Of a DNA stretch of 64,000 nucleotides, positions 26,029-34,002 are shown in pieces (position 1 is the stretch's first letter; every line of letters begins with the position of its first letter). Source of the DNA: Candidatus Binatia bacterium (lineage in GTDB: Bacteria; Desulfobacterota; Binatia; Bin18). The stretch covers positions 42,715 through 106,714 of the forward strand of contig JAJEFA010000013.1 in the NCBI GenBank assembly GCA_022820725.1, given 5' to 3'. Under the pieces are notes generated by a model. It did no database searches, had not been told where the DNA came from, and saw nothing but the letters and a program-made list of their open reading frames with translations. The position numbers were made by a program, and so were the translations under genes.

Positions 26029-28725
26029 GTGACACCAGTATCCACTCCCGTTTTCCTTATCGATGGACAGTCGTACATCTACCGTGCCTTTTTCGCGGTA
26101 CGGGATCTGACCACCGCTCAGGGATTTCCAACCAACGCCATCTTTGGTTTTGTGAATATGCTCCAGCGTATCCACGCGGAGCATGCCCCCAGCCATCTCG
26201 GGATGGTCTTTGACTCCCCGGGAAAGACCTTTCGCCACGATATTTATCCGCAGTATAAGGCCAACCGGGCCACCATGCCGGATGAGCTGCGGGTGCAGAT
26301 CCCCCGCATCAAAGAAGTCGTCCAGGCCTATAATATCCCCATTCTCGAACTGGCCGGCTACGAGGCTGACGACATTATCGCCACCCTGGCGACGCGCTGG
26401 GAGCGAGCGGGAGCCGAGGTGGTCATTGTCTCCGGGGACAAGGACCTGATGCAGCTCGTCTCGGAGCGTGTCAGCATGCTCGATACCATGCGGGACCGGC
26501 GCATCGGCCCGGTCGAAGTGCAGGCGAAATTCGGCGTCGAGCCGGGACGCGTGGTCGAGGTCCAGGCCCTGATGGGCGATGCCACCGACAATATTCCCGG
26601 CATCCCCGGTGTTGGCGAGAAGACCGCGATCAAGCTGATCACGCAGTGGCAGCATGTGGAGAACGTGCTGCAGCACGCCGCCGAGATCAAAGGCAAGCTT
26701 GGCCAGCGTATCCGGGAGCACGCCGAACTGGCCCGCCTGTCAAAAACGCTGGCGACCCTCAGACAGGACGTGCCCCTGACCCCGGCGCTTGAAGACCTGG
26801 CGCTGACCGCGCCGGACAACGAGCGTTTACACGAGCTGTTTACCGAGTTTGAATTCCGTCGCTTCCTGGCCGATCTGGACACCGACTGGGAGTTTTCTCT
26901 GGCGGATGAACGCGCCGCGCCGACGGAACCCCCCGGTGTCTACGAGTCCGTGCGCACCGCCCAACAGCTCGACGCGCTCGTCGCCCGTATTCAGGCGGCC
27001 AAAACCTATTGCCTCGATACGGAAACGACGGCGCTCAACCCGCTCGATGCGGAACTGGTGGGTGTTTCGCTGGCGACGCAAGAGCGGCAGGCCTGGTATA
27101 TTCCGGTCGGACACCGCGCGGACGAGACCGGCCCGCAGTTGCCACTCGACCAGACCCTCGCCGCGCTGCGGACGCTTCTGGCCGATCCCTCGCTGACCCT
27201 GATCGGCCAGAACCTGAAATACGATCTCATGGTCCTGGCCAACTATGGCCTGCACGCGCACAACCGTCTGGCCGACACCATGCTGGCCTCGTATCTCCTC
27301 AACCCCACCCAGCGTCATAATCTGAATGCCCTGGCTCAAGAACATCTGCGCTACACCATGGTCTCGTATGCGGATGTGACCGATGGCGCCAAAAAGAATT
27401 TCGCCGACGTATCGGTCGAAGACGCCACACGCTACGCCGGGGAAGACGCGGATATCACCCTCCGGCTGGCCCACCGTTTGTTTCCCCAGGTCACCGAAGA
27501 AGGCATGGACCGCCTGTTCGCCGATATCGAAACCCCGCTCGTCCAGGTGCTGGCCCACATGGAACGGACCGGGATGCGGGTGGACACCGCCGTGCTGGCG
27601 CGCCTGTCCGGGGAATTCGGGCAACAGCGAGACCGGCTCGAAGCGGAAATCCACGCCATGGCCGGAGAGCCGTTCAACATCGCCTCCCCCAAGCAGCTCC
27701 AGTCCATTCTGTTCGAGAAGCTTGGCCTGCCGCGCGGCAAAAAGACCAAGACGGGATCGTCGACCGATTCCTCCGTGCTCGAACGCCTGGCCGAAGACTA
27801 TCCGCTGCCGGAGAAAATCCTGGCCTACCGGAGCTTTGCCAAACTCCAGAGCACCTATGTTGACGCCTTGCCCAAGCTCATCCGGGCGGACACCGGCCGC
27901 GTGCACACCTCGTTCAATCAGACCGTGACGGCCACGGGCCGGCTGTCTTCCAGCAATCCGAACCTGCAGAACATCCCCATCCGGAGTGAAGAGGGCCGCC
28001 GCATCCGAACGGCCTTTGTGCCGGAACCCGGCTGGCGCCTCCTCTCCGCCGACTACTCCCAGATCGAGCTGCGCCTCCTCGCCCACCTGAGCCGGGACCC
28101 CGTCCTGGTCGAATCTTTTCACAAAGGCCAGGACGTGCATGCCCGTACCGCGGCGGAGATTTTCGAGACCTCCATAGATAGGGTTTCGAGTGACCAGCGG
28201 CGAGAGGCCAAAACCATTAATTTCGGCCTGATCTATGGCATGGGCGCGCGGCGGCTGGCGCGGACTTTACGCATTCCGTTCAAGACCGCCCAGGCCTATA
28301 TCGACCAGTATTTCAGCCGCTACGGCAGCATTAAGACCTATATGGACGGCACGCTGGCCGGCGCCCAGGAACGCGGCTATGTCTCGACGCTGTTCGGTCG
28401 CCGGCGCTATGTCCCGGACCTGGGGAGCAAAAGCCCCCAACTGGCCAGCGCCGCGGAGCGGATCGCCATCAACACCCCCATCCAGGGTACGGCGGCCGAT
28501 CTGATCAAAGTCGCCATGGTCAGCATTGCCCGCCGGCTCGACCGGCAGGGGCTCCGGGCGCGCATGCTCCTCCAGGTGCACGACGAGTTGTTATTCGAGG
28601 TGCCGGACTCCGAGCTTGCGCAGATACAGGCCCTGGTCCGCGAGAGCATGGAGGGGGTGATGGCGCTCAACGTTCCGCTCCGCGTCGATGTCGGCGTGGG
28701 CGGCAATTGGGCCGAGGCGCATTAG
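26029..28725 (+). CDS. polA: DNA polymerase I
   Basis: Repair and Okazaki-fragment polymerase, 898 residues. The 5'-nuclease domain is N-terminal (FLIDGQSYIYRAFFAV; GVGEKTAIKLI). The 3'-5' exonuclease domain (YCLDTETTALNPL) retains the Asp and Glu, so proofreading looks active. The polymerase domain has motif A LLSADYSQIELRLLAHLSRD, motif B REAKTINFGLIYGMG and motif C LLQVHDELLFEV. The frame is open upstream into the tRNA, but homology starts at GTG 26029. The stop is followed 2 bp later by a MITE-like repeat. Confidence 0.96.
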   Translation: MTPVSTPVFLIDGQSYIYRAFFAVRDLTTAQGFPTNAIFGFVNMLQRIHAEHAPSHLGMVFDSPGKTFRHDIYPQYKANRATMPDELRVQIPRIKEVVQAYNIPILELAGYEADDIIATLATRWERAGAEVVIVSGDKDLMQLVSERVSMLDTMRDRRIGPVEVQAKFGVEPGRVVEVQALMGDATDNIPGIPGVGEKTAIKLITQWQHVENVLQHAAEIKGKLGQRIREHAELARLSKTLATLRQDVPLTPALEDLALTAPDNERLHELFTEFEFRRFLADLDTDWEFSLADERAAPTEPPGVYESVRTAQQLDALVARIQAAKTYCLDTETTALNPLDAELVGVSLATQERQAWYIPVGHRADETGPQLPLDQTLAALRTLLADPSLTLIGQNLKYDLMVLANYGLHAHNRLADTMLASYLLNPTQRHNLNALAQEHLRYTMVSYADVTDGAKKNFADVSVEDATRYAGEDADITLRLAHRLFPQVTEEGMDRLFADIETPLVQVLAHMERTGMRVDTAVLARLSGEFGQQRDRLEAEIHAMAGEPFNIASPKQLQSILFEKLGLPRGKKTKTGSSTDSSVLERLAEDYPLPEKILAYRSFAKLQSTYVDALPKLIRADTGRVHTSFNQTVTATGRLSSSNPNLQNIPIRSEEGRRIRTAFVPEPGWRLLSADYSQIELRLLAHLSRDPVLVESFHKGQDVHARTAAEIFETSIDRVSSDQRREAKTINFGLIYGMGARRLARTLRIPFKTAQAYIDQYFSRYGSIKTYMDGTLAGAQERGYVSTLFGRRRYVPDLGSKSPQLASAAERIAINTPIQGTAADLIKVAMVSIARRLDRQGLRARMLLQVHDELLFEVPDSELAQIQALVRESMEGVMALNVPLRVDVGVGGNWAEAH

Positions 28726-28726
28726 G

Positions 28727-28842
28727 CTCCCCTCCTGGGAGAGCGGCCATCTTGGCCGCTTGCGGGCTGGTAGGGGCGACCGGCCGGTCGCCCCTACTCC
28801 TAAGGAGAAGAGAGACGCGTTCCACCGCAGCGTGATTTGCTC
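28727..28842 (-). repeat. MITE-like repeat, half copy with palindrome A
   Basis: Contains GCTCCCCTCCTGGGAGAGCG, a GCGGCCAT..GGCCGC hairpin, GCGGGCTGG joined to palindrome A, then GGAGAAGAGAGACGCG and the end ..TTTGCTC followed by TA. Same modules as 33751-33980. Confidence 0.7.
28770..28797. repeat. Palindrome A copy (28 nt perfect)
   Basis: Exact copy of GTAGGGGCGACCGG plus its reverse complement, joined to the GCGGGCTGG half-hairpin that in other copies pairs with AAGCCCGC. Confidence 0.95.
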
Positions 28843-28873
28843 TAACATAGCCACCTTAATAGGAGGGGTATGA

Positions 28874-29200
28874 ATGATTCGCGCCACGATCTCAGAGGTC
28901 AAAAATGGCTTAAGCGCCTATCTGCGTCGCGTCAAATCGGGAGAATCCGTCTTGGTGATGGAACGCCGAACACCCGTTGCCCGCATTGTTCCAGTCGGTC
29001 ATGACGCCGGGAGCGTACAGGAGATGGATGCGGTGGATAGAGATGCCAAGCTCACACGGTTAGTGCAGGCGGGTATTGTAACGCGCCGCAGTACTGGCAG
29101 CTCCCGAGAGGCCCTGAGACAGCCCGTAGGCCAGGGAGGCAGGCTGCTGGAAGCCGTGCTTGAGGAGCGTGCGGAAGAACGCCACGAGGGAAGCCGTTGA
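28874..29200 (+). CDS. Phd/YefM-type antitoxin (orphan)
   Basis: A 108-residue protein with MIRATISEVKNGLSAYLRRV, then VLVMERRTPVARIVPV, the typical Phd/YefM DNA-binding N-terminal domain. The C-terminal toxin-binding tail is basic and unusual (SSREALRQPVGQGG). A strong AGGAGGGG precedes it. The toxin gene that should follow is truncated (29197-29283), so this antitoxin is probably orphaned. Confidence 0.8.
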   Translation: MIRATISEVKNGLSAYLRRVKSGESVLVMERRTPVARIVPVGHDAGSVQEMDAVDRDAKLTRLVQAGIVTRRSTGSSREALRQPVGQGGRLLEAVLEERAEERHEGSR

Positions 29201-29283
29201 ATTTTTGGGATACCTCCGCGCTGGTCGCTTCAGAGGACGATCCAACGAGTCTTGGGTTTGATAGCAGGCCCCATAATCCTTGA
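29197..29283 (+). pseudogene. Truncated PIN-domain toxin (N-terminal stub)
   Basis: TTG 29197 overlaps the antitoxin stop, the normal coupling in these pairs. It reads NFWDTSALVASEDDP, the first strand of a PIN nuclease with its first Asp, then diverges and stops after 28 codons. The rest of the roughly 130-residue toxin is absent. Confidence 0.65.
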
Positions 29284-29358
29284 CAAGTTCGCCACTGGGT
29301 TTAGGATAGGGGCACCTTAGCGCAGCGTATGAAAGAGGGGAAATGGTAGGAGAGCAGC

Positions 29359-29721
29359 ATGTCATTTAGCCCACCCTGCACGCTGAAGGTTCGGTGTGTC
29401 ATCCATGAGGATGAGGTAGGATTCATTGCCCACTGCCCGACTTTGGATGTCTACAGCCAAGGCGATACCCAAGAGGAAGCCTTCGAGCACCTCAGAGAGG
29501 CGCTCGATTTGTTTGTTGATTCCTGCACAGAACGTGGGGTGCTCCGCGAAGTGCTAGAAGACTGTGGCGTATGGCAGGAGCGCTCTGTACCCAGCCTCGC
29601 GGTGGCCAAGGAATTGGGGTTCAGGGGCGCAGAAACAGCGACGCCTTACAACTCGCACGAGTCCGAAGCACCTGTGCCTTCTCATATTGATCTGCAACTG
29701 CCCTCCTCACCAGATCAGTAG
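29359..29721 (+). CDS. hicB: HicB-family antitoxin
   Basis: A 120-residue protein with RCVIHEDEVGFIAHCPTLDV and SQGDTQEEAFEHLREALDLF, the HicB partial-RNase-H-like fold. The C-terminal tail is Ser/Pro-rich rather than a clear helix-turn-helix. hicA starts 1 bp after its stop; the order hicB-hicA is the reverse of the classical locus. Confidence 0.82.
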   Translation: MSFSPPCTLKVRCVIHEDEVGFIAHCPTLDVYSQGDTQEEAFEHLREALDLFVDSCTERGVLREVLEDCGVWQERSVPSLAVAKELGFRGAETATPYNSHESEAPVPSHIDLQLPSSPDQ

Positions 29722-29722
29722 T

Positions 29723-29962
29723 ATGTCCAGTACCAGACTACGGCCGGTGAGGTGGGAGACGCTTGTCCGTATTTTTGAGGCGGTTGGGTTCACTGTAGAC
29801 CGACACAATAGTTCCCATATCGTCATGGTCAGGGCGGGGACGCTCCGCCCGGTTGTTATACCCAGGTATCGAGAGGTTGGGGTCAGCATCATCCAAAGCA
29901 ATCTCACGACGGCCAGACTCACACGCAAGCAATACTTAGAGCTGTTATCAATCTACGGGTGA
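29723..29962 (+). CDS. hicA: HicA-family mRNA interferase toxin
   Basis: A 79-residue double-stranded-RNA-binding-fold toxin. FEAVGFTVDRHNSSHIVM contains the catalytic His (SSHIVM, usually GSHHIM) and LRPVVIPRYREVGVSIIQSN follows. The length is complete and the active-site His is kept, so the pair looks functional. Confidence 0.82.
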   Translation: MSSTRLRPVRWETLVRIFEAVGFTVDRHNSSHIVMVRAGTLRPVVIPRYREVGVSIIQSNLTTARLTRKQYLELLSIYG

Positions 29963-30136
29963 CCTGAGGCGGCACCCCAGAGTGGCGGCGTTTCATCCCA
30001 ACTTCCGCCACTCCCAAGAAAATGCAGCCATTCGCAGCCAAATGCGGCCAGCACCTGGCCCTGCCCCGGCTGTACAAATCCGCCCGGCTTTGAAAAGCTG
30101 GAACCCATATCGGCATAACGCAAAGGAGGAAGCAGC

Positions 30137-30946
30137 ATGGCGTACCGGGAAAACTACGAACATCTCATCATCGAGAAAAACGACGGAATTGCCCTCTTGA
30201 CGATTAACCGGCCCGAGTCCCTCAACTCGACAAACTTCCGCCTGCACTACGAGCTGAGCAAGGTCTGGCTCGACATCGCGGACGACCCCGCCGTGCGCGT
30301 GGCGGTGATTACGGGGGCCGGTCGGGCCTTCTCGGCCGGGGGCGATTTTGATGTGGTTGAGAAATCCATGGGCAATCTTGATGTGGTCTCCGAGACCATG
30401 AAGGAAGCGCGGGACATCGTTCACAATATGATCAACTGCGACAAGCCCATTATCTCGGCGATTAACGGCGTGGCGGTCGGGGCGGGGCTGGCGGTCGCGC
30501 TGCTGGCCGATATCAGCATTGCCTCGGAGAAGGCGCGTTTTACCGACGGACATACCCGGCTGGGAGTGGCCGCCGGGGACCACGCCGCGGTCATCTGGCC
30601 CCTGCTGGTCGGCATGGCCAAGGCCAAATACTACTTGTTGACGTGCGATATGCTGGATGCCAAAGAGGCCGAGCGCATCGGTCTGGTCAGCATGGTCGTC
30701 CCACCGGACGAGCTCATGCCCAAGGCGATGGAGGTCGCGAACAAACTGGCGACGGGCGCCCAGCAGGCCATTCGTTGGACCAAGCAGTCGCTCAACCAGT
30801 GGCTGCGGGCCGCCGCGCATACCTCGTTCGATTATTCACTCGCCCTGGAGATGCTGGGCTTCTTTGGCAAAGACGTGGGCGAGGGGCTCAGCTCCGTGAT
30901 GGAACGCCGCGCTCCGGTTTTTCCCTCCGCGCACGAAAAAGAGTAA
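30137..30946 (+). CDS. Enoyl-CoA hydratase/isomerase family protein
   Basis: Crotonase fold, 269 residues, with [30 protein letters not shown] (oxyanion hole) and [20 protein letters not shown]. The two Glu residues of true hydratases (usually GGGxEL and PE..LG) are replaced here (GAGLAV and DGHTRLG). The reaction is therefore probably not simple enoyl-CoA hydration, and the substrate is unknown. A perfect AAAGGAGG precedes ATG 30137. BolA follows 14 bp later. Confidence 0.85.
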   Translation: MAYRENYEHLIIEKNDGIALLTINRPESLNSTNFRLHYELSKVWLDIADDPAVRVAVITGAGRAFSAGGDFDVVEKSMGNLDVVSETMKEARDIVHNMINCDKPIISAINGVAVGAGLAVALLADISIASEKARFTDGHTRLGVAAGDHAAVIWPLLVGMAKAKYYLLTCDMLDAKEAERIGLVSMVVPPDELMPKAMEVANKLATGAQQAIRWTKQSLNQWLRAAAHTSFDYSLALEMLGFFGKDVGEGLSSVMERRAPVFPSAHEKE

Positions 30947-30960
30947 CCGTGTCTTGACCA

Positions 30961-31230
30961 ATGACCACTCCGGAACACATCGAGTCCACGCTCCGGCAGG
31001 CCCTGTCCGCAACCGAGGTGCAGGTCATCGACGAGAGTGCCCTGCACGCCGGCCACGCCGGAGCGGCCTCCGGCGGCGGGCATTACCGGGTCACGGTGGT
31101 GTCCCCGCTGTTTACCGGCAAGAATGCCGTCCAGCGCCACCGCCTGGTCTACGCCGCGTTGGCGGACGACATGCAGCGGACGATCCACGCGCTGGCGCTG
31201 ACCACGCTTGCTCCACACGAACACGCGTAA
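30961..31230 (+). CDS. bolA: BolA family protein
   Basis: An 89-residue small regulator or iron-sulfur-associated protein. It starts EHIESTLRQALSATEVQVID, with GGHYRVTVVSPLFTGKNAVQ, RHRLVYAAL and a C-terminal HALALTTLAP, the BolA class II KH-like fold. No monothiol glutaredoxin gene lies nearby. Confidence 0.85.
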   Translation: MTTPEHIESTLRQALSATEVQVIDESALHAGHAGAASGGGHYRVTVVSPLFTGKNAVQRHRLVYAALADDMQRTIHALALTTLAPHEHA

Positions 31231-31275
31231 AGGATGTCTGTGGGGTCAGAAGGTGTGCGGGTGGCTCCCCGCCTG

Positions 31276-31303
31276 GTAGGGGCGACCGGCCGGTCGCCCC
31301 TAC
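31276..31303. repeat. Palindrome A copy (28 nt perfect)
   Basis: Exact copy, placed between the convergent bolA and epimerase genes, where it could serve as a bidirectional terminator. Confidence 0.95.
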
Positions 31304-31324
31304 TCCACCGCACCGCAATGTGCG

Positions 31325-32332
31325 CTAGACCCGGTAATACTCGCGGTACCACTGCACGAAGCGCGGAATGCCTTCCTCAACGGTGGTGGTGGGGCGGAAG
31401 CCCACATCGTGCATGAGGTCTTCCACATCGGCCCAGGTGGCCGGGATGTCGCCGGCCTGCAACGGCAGCAGGCGTTTTTCCGCTTTCTTCCCCAGGGTGT
31501 GTTCCAGCACTTCGATAAAATGGAGTAACTCCACCGGCTGAGGATGGCCGATATTATACACGCGGTAGGGAGCGGTACTCGTGCCGGGGTCCGGATTCCT
31601 GCCCGACCAGTGGGGGTTGGGTTGGGCGATGCGGTCATGGGCGCGCACCACTCCCTCGACAACATCGTCGATATAGGTAAAGGCGCGCTGCATCCGGCCG
31701 TAATTGAACACGGCAATCGGCTCGCCGGACAGGATGGCTTTGGTAAAGATGAACAGGGCCATATCCGGCCGGCCCCACGGACCATAGACGGTGAAAAAGC
31801 GCAGGCCCGTCGTCGGCAGATGATAGGCATGGCTGTAGGTATGGGCCAGCAGTTCGTTGGCCTTTTTTGAGACCGCGTACAGGGAGACCGGGTGGTCAAC
31901 ATTGTCACGGACCGAAAAGGGCAGCTTCGTATTGGCGCCGTACACCGAACTGCTCGAAGCATAGGTCAGATGCCGCACCCCGGTCTGCCGACAGCCTTCG
32001 AGGAGATGCATGAACCCCACGAGATTGCTGTCGATATAGGCGTGCGGATTGGTCAGGGAGTGCCGCACCCCGGCCTGGGCCGCGAGATGGATCACCCGCT
32101 CCGGCGTGTGACGGGCGAACAGGTCTTCCATGCCCTGTCGGTCCGCCAGGTCGAGCCGCGCGAATGCAAACCGCTCATAAGCAGTGAGCCGGGCGAGACG
32201 GGCTTCTTTCAGACGCACGTCATAATAGGGGCTCAGGTTGTCGAGTCCGACGACGGTGTCGCCGCGTTCGAGTAAATACCTGCCGACATGAAAGCCGATA
32301 AACCCGCCGACGCCCGTCACCAGGACCGTCAT
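31325..32332 (-). CDS. NAD-dependent epimerase (UDP-glucuronate 4-epimerase-like)
   Basis: Extended SDR of 335 residues. VLVTGVGGFIGFHVGRYLLE binds NAD; the active site is ASSSSVYGANTKLPF with YAVSKKANE (YxxxK). LRFFTVYGPWGRPDMALFIF and YNIGHPQPVELLHFIEVLE are hallmarks of the UDP-glucuronate/galacturonate epimerases of surface-polysaccharide synthesis. It overlaps pgsA by 4 bp. Confidence 0.88.
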   Translation of the reverse strand: MTVLVTGVGGFIGFHVGRYLLERGDTVVGLDNLSPYYDVRLKEARLARLTAYERFAFARLDLADRQGMEDLFARHTPERVIHLAAQAGVRHSLTNPHAYIDSNLVGFMHLLEGCRQTGVRHLTYASSSSVYGANTKLPFSVRDNVDHPVSLYAVSKKANELLAHTYSHAYHLPTTGLRFFTVYGPWGRPDMALFIFTKAILSGEPIAVFNYGRMQRAFTYIDDVVEGVVRAHDRIAQPNPHWSGRNPDPGTSTAPYRVYNIGHPQPVELLHFIEVLEHTLGKKAEKRLLPLQAGDIPATWADVEDLMHDVGFRPTTTVEEGIPRFVQWYREYYRV

Positions 32333-32958
32333 GCCGACCTCTCCGGTTGCTGGGCAGACGGGGTCGAAGCGGATATGGAGGCGCGTGGCGTCGGGGCTGC
32401 GGCTCGATGTTTGCCCAGCAGCAGACGCGCCACCGCGACGTGATAGTCAAGGCCGGACCACACGCCGACGACCAGGGCGATCCACAAAAAATACATCCCC
32501 AGCAGATGAAAATCGATAAAGCCGTATTGATAGTGAATAATCAGACCGTGCAGGGCGAACATCTGGAAGAGGGTCTTATATTTGCCAAGCTGGTCGGCGG
32601 AGACGACGAGCCCCTGTCCGGCGGCGACACTCCGCAGCCCGGTCACGGCGATTTCCCGTCCAAGGATCACCACCACCATCCAGGCCGGGACGTGCGGGAC
32701 ACGGTCGCTGGCCACCAGCATCACCAGGACGGCCATGACCAGCAGCTTATCGGCCAATGGGTCGAGGAAGGTCCCGAGAATGGTTGTCTGCCCATGCTTG
32801 CGGGCAAGATAGCCGTCAAAATAATCGGTCAGACAGGCAACGAAGAAAATACCCGCGGCCATCAGGCTTGAGACCGGGTCCGTATCCGTCAGGCAATAGA
32901 CCAGAAAGGGCACGAGCGCGATGCGCAGGAAGCTCAAAAGATTGGGGAGATCTGACAT
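32329..32958 (-). CDS. pgsA: CDP-diacylglycerol-glycerol-3-phosphate 3-phosphatidyltransferase
   Basis: Integral membrane enzyme making phosphatidylglycerol-phosphate. The CDP-alcohol phosphotransferase motif DGx2ARx8Gx3Dx3D is complete: DGYLARKHGQTTILGTFLDP followed by LAD. 209 residues with about 5 membrane helices, opening LPNLLSFLRIALVPFLVYCL. ATG 32958 is chosen as the family start. The Ala/Pro/Ser-rich tail of about 25 residues is unusual. Confidence 0.92.
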   Translation of the reverse strand: MSDLPNLLSFLRIALVPFLVYCLTDTDPVSSLMAAGIFFVACLTDYFDGYLARKHGQTTILGTFLDPLADKLLVMAVLVMLVASDRVPHVPAWMVVVILGREIAVTGLRSVAAGQGLVVSADQLGKYKTLFQMFALHGLIIHYQYGFIDFHLLGMYFLWIALVVGVWSGLDYHVAVARLLLGKHRAAAPTPRASISASTPSAQQPERSA

Positions 32959-33074
32959 GCCGAGTTCCGGAAGTTCACAGCCCCGGTGCGAGCAAGACTG
33001 CCGCCTAGAATAGAAGATTCCTGGGGGTAGGGTCAAACCCTGTCAGGGTCAGAACTTCGTCCGCGTGGTCACTG

Positions 33075-33245
33075 GAGCGTTTCACGATACGTTGTCGTCA
33101 TGCCGGTCCGCGCTCGTCGGGAGGGACACCGGCCGGCCCCAAACGGCCTGGGAGGGGATGGGTGAGGCTCCCTTCCTGGGAGGGCGGCCATCCTGGCCGC
33201 CAGCGGGCTGGAAGCCCGCACTCCTCCTTAAGGAGACGTGTGCTG
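33075..33245 (+). repeat. MITE-like repeat, partial
   Basis: Starts GAGCGTTTCACGATA (left end as at 33751), then TGCCGGTCCGCGCTCGTCGG, the CTCCCTTCCTGGGAGGGCGG block and the GCGGGCTGGAAGCCCGC hairpin. The right end is missing; sequence resembling element B follows. Confidence 0.65.
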
Positions 33246-33304
33246 CAAACGAACCTGTTTGGCGGTTTGGCCCTCACCCGGCCCGGAGGGGGAGCAATAG
33301 ACAC

Positions 33305-33510
33305 CATAGGCGGCACATGAGGTGGTGGCCCCTGTGCGGGCTGATCCGTAGGGGCAATTCATGAATTGCCCCTACAGCGTCACGCCGCCCACAGACGGGT
33401 GAGGCAAACGAACTTGCCTGACGGTTGGCAGGCTCTTTTTCCCGCACCCCACACCCTGGGAAAGGGGGCCGGAGGTCGGGTGAAGGCGCTGTCAGCACCA
33501 GCAGGGGGCG
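33305..33510 (+). repeat. Dispersed element B, plus orientation
   Basis: Contains AGGCGGCACATGAGGTGGTG, palindrome B, CCCACAGACGGGTGAGGC, a Gly/Thr-type GGTTGGCAGGCTC block and CCCTGGGAAAGGGGGCCGGA. Matches 51425-51560 and, inverted, 6322-6545. Confidence 0.7.
33348..33375. repeat. Palindrome B copy (28 nt perfect)
   Basis: Exact copy of GTAGGGGCAATTCA plus its reverse complement. Confidence 0.95.
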
Positions 33511-33748
33511 ACCGGTTCGGCCGCCCTCCTATGTCCCCGTCAGGACGCCGCACTTTCGTGATTGACAAAGAGAATGACGAACACGAGGGATTTTCGGTTC
33601 AGTTTTGACCGGATATCCTATCCTCGCTGTCAAAGAAGCAGTGATAAATCAGGCTCTTACCGTACCTTGGGGTGGGGGGAATAGTAAAAAATTATATTCT
33701 CAAGTATCAAGTCCCTATCTCAATTCCAAGGACTTGGAGTCGGTCAAC
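33511..33748. other. Non-coding, AT-richer gap
   Basis: I see no gene or repeat here. The sequence is clearly more AT-rich than its surroundings (for example AGTAAAAAATTATATTCTC) and may hold the promoter region for the downstream secreted hydrolases, but no convincing -35/-10 pair stands out. Confidence 0.4.
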
Positions 33749-33750
33749 TA

Positions 33751-33980
33751 GAGCGTTTCACGATAAATTGCAGCCGTGCCAGTCCGCTCTCATCGGGAAG
33801 GACAGGGACCTGCCCTCCTGGGAGGGCGGCCATCCTGGCCGCTTGCGGGCTGGAAGCCCGCACTCCTGGCCCCCTGGCGCAGACAGGCACGGCGCAGGGG
33901 AGCGGGGGGCCGCCGAGTCATGTCATGTGCATCACTCCTCAAGGGGGAGAGAGACGCGCTGCACCGCATCGTTCTTTGCT
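33751..33980 (+). repeat. Full-length MITE-like element (about 230 bp)
   Basis: Left end GAGCGTTTCACGATAAATTG; right end (inverted) GAGCAAAGAACGATGCGGTG. The ends match at GAGC, ACGAT and TGCAGC as imperfect terminal inverted repeats, and the element is flanked by TA on both sides (33749-33750, 33981-33982). Internal modules are CTCCTGGGAGGGCGG, GCGGCC..GGCCGC and GCGGGCTGGAAGCCCGC hairpins. It has no coding capacity. Confidence 0.7.
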
Positions 33981-34002
33981 CTAGTACCGGGGGAGGAAAG
34001 CT

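Noticed and set aside
33037..34002. Short open frames in the repeat-rich gap before the secreted hydrolases
   Set aside because: They translate the hairpin repeats, giving the same peptides at every copy (for example GWKPALL, RGDRPVAP), and have no start signals.
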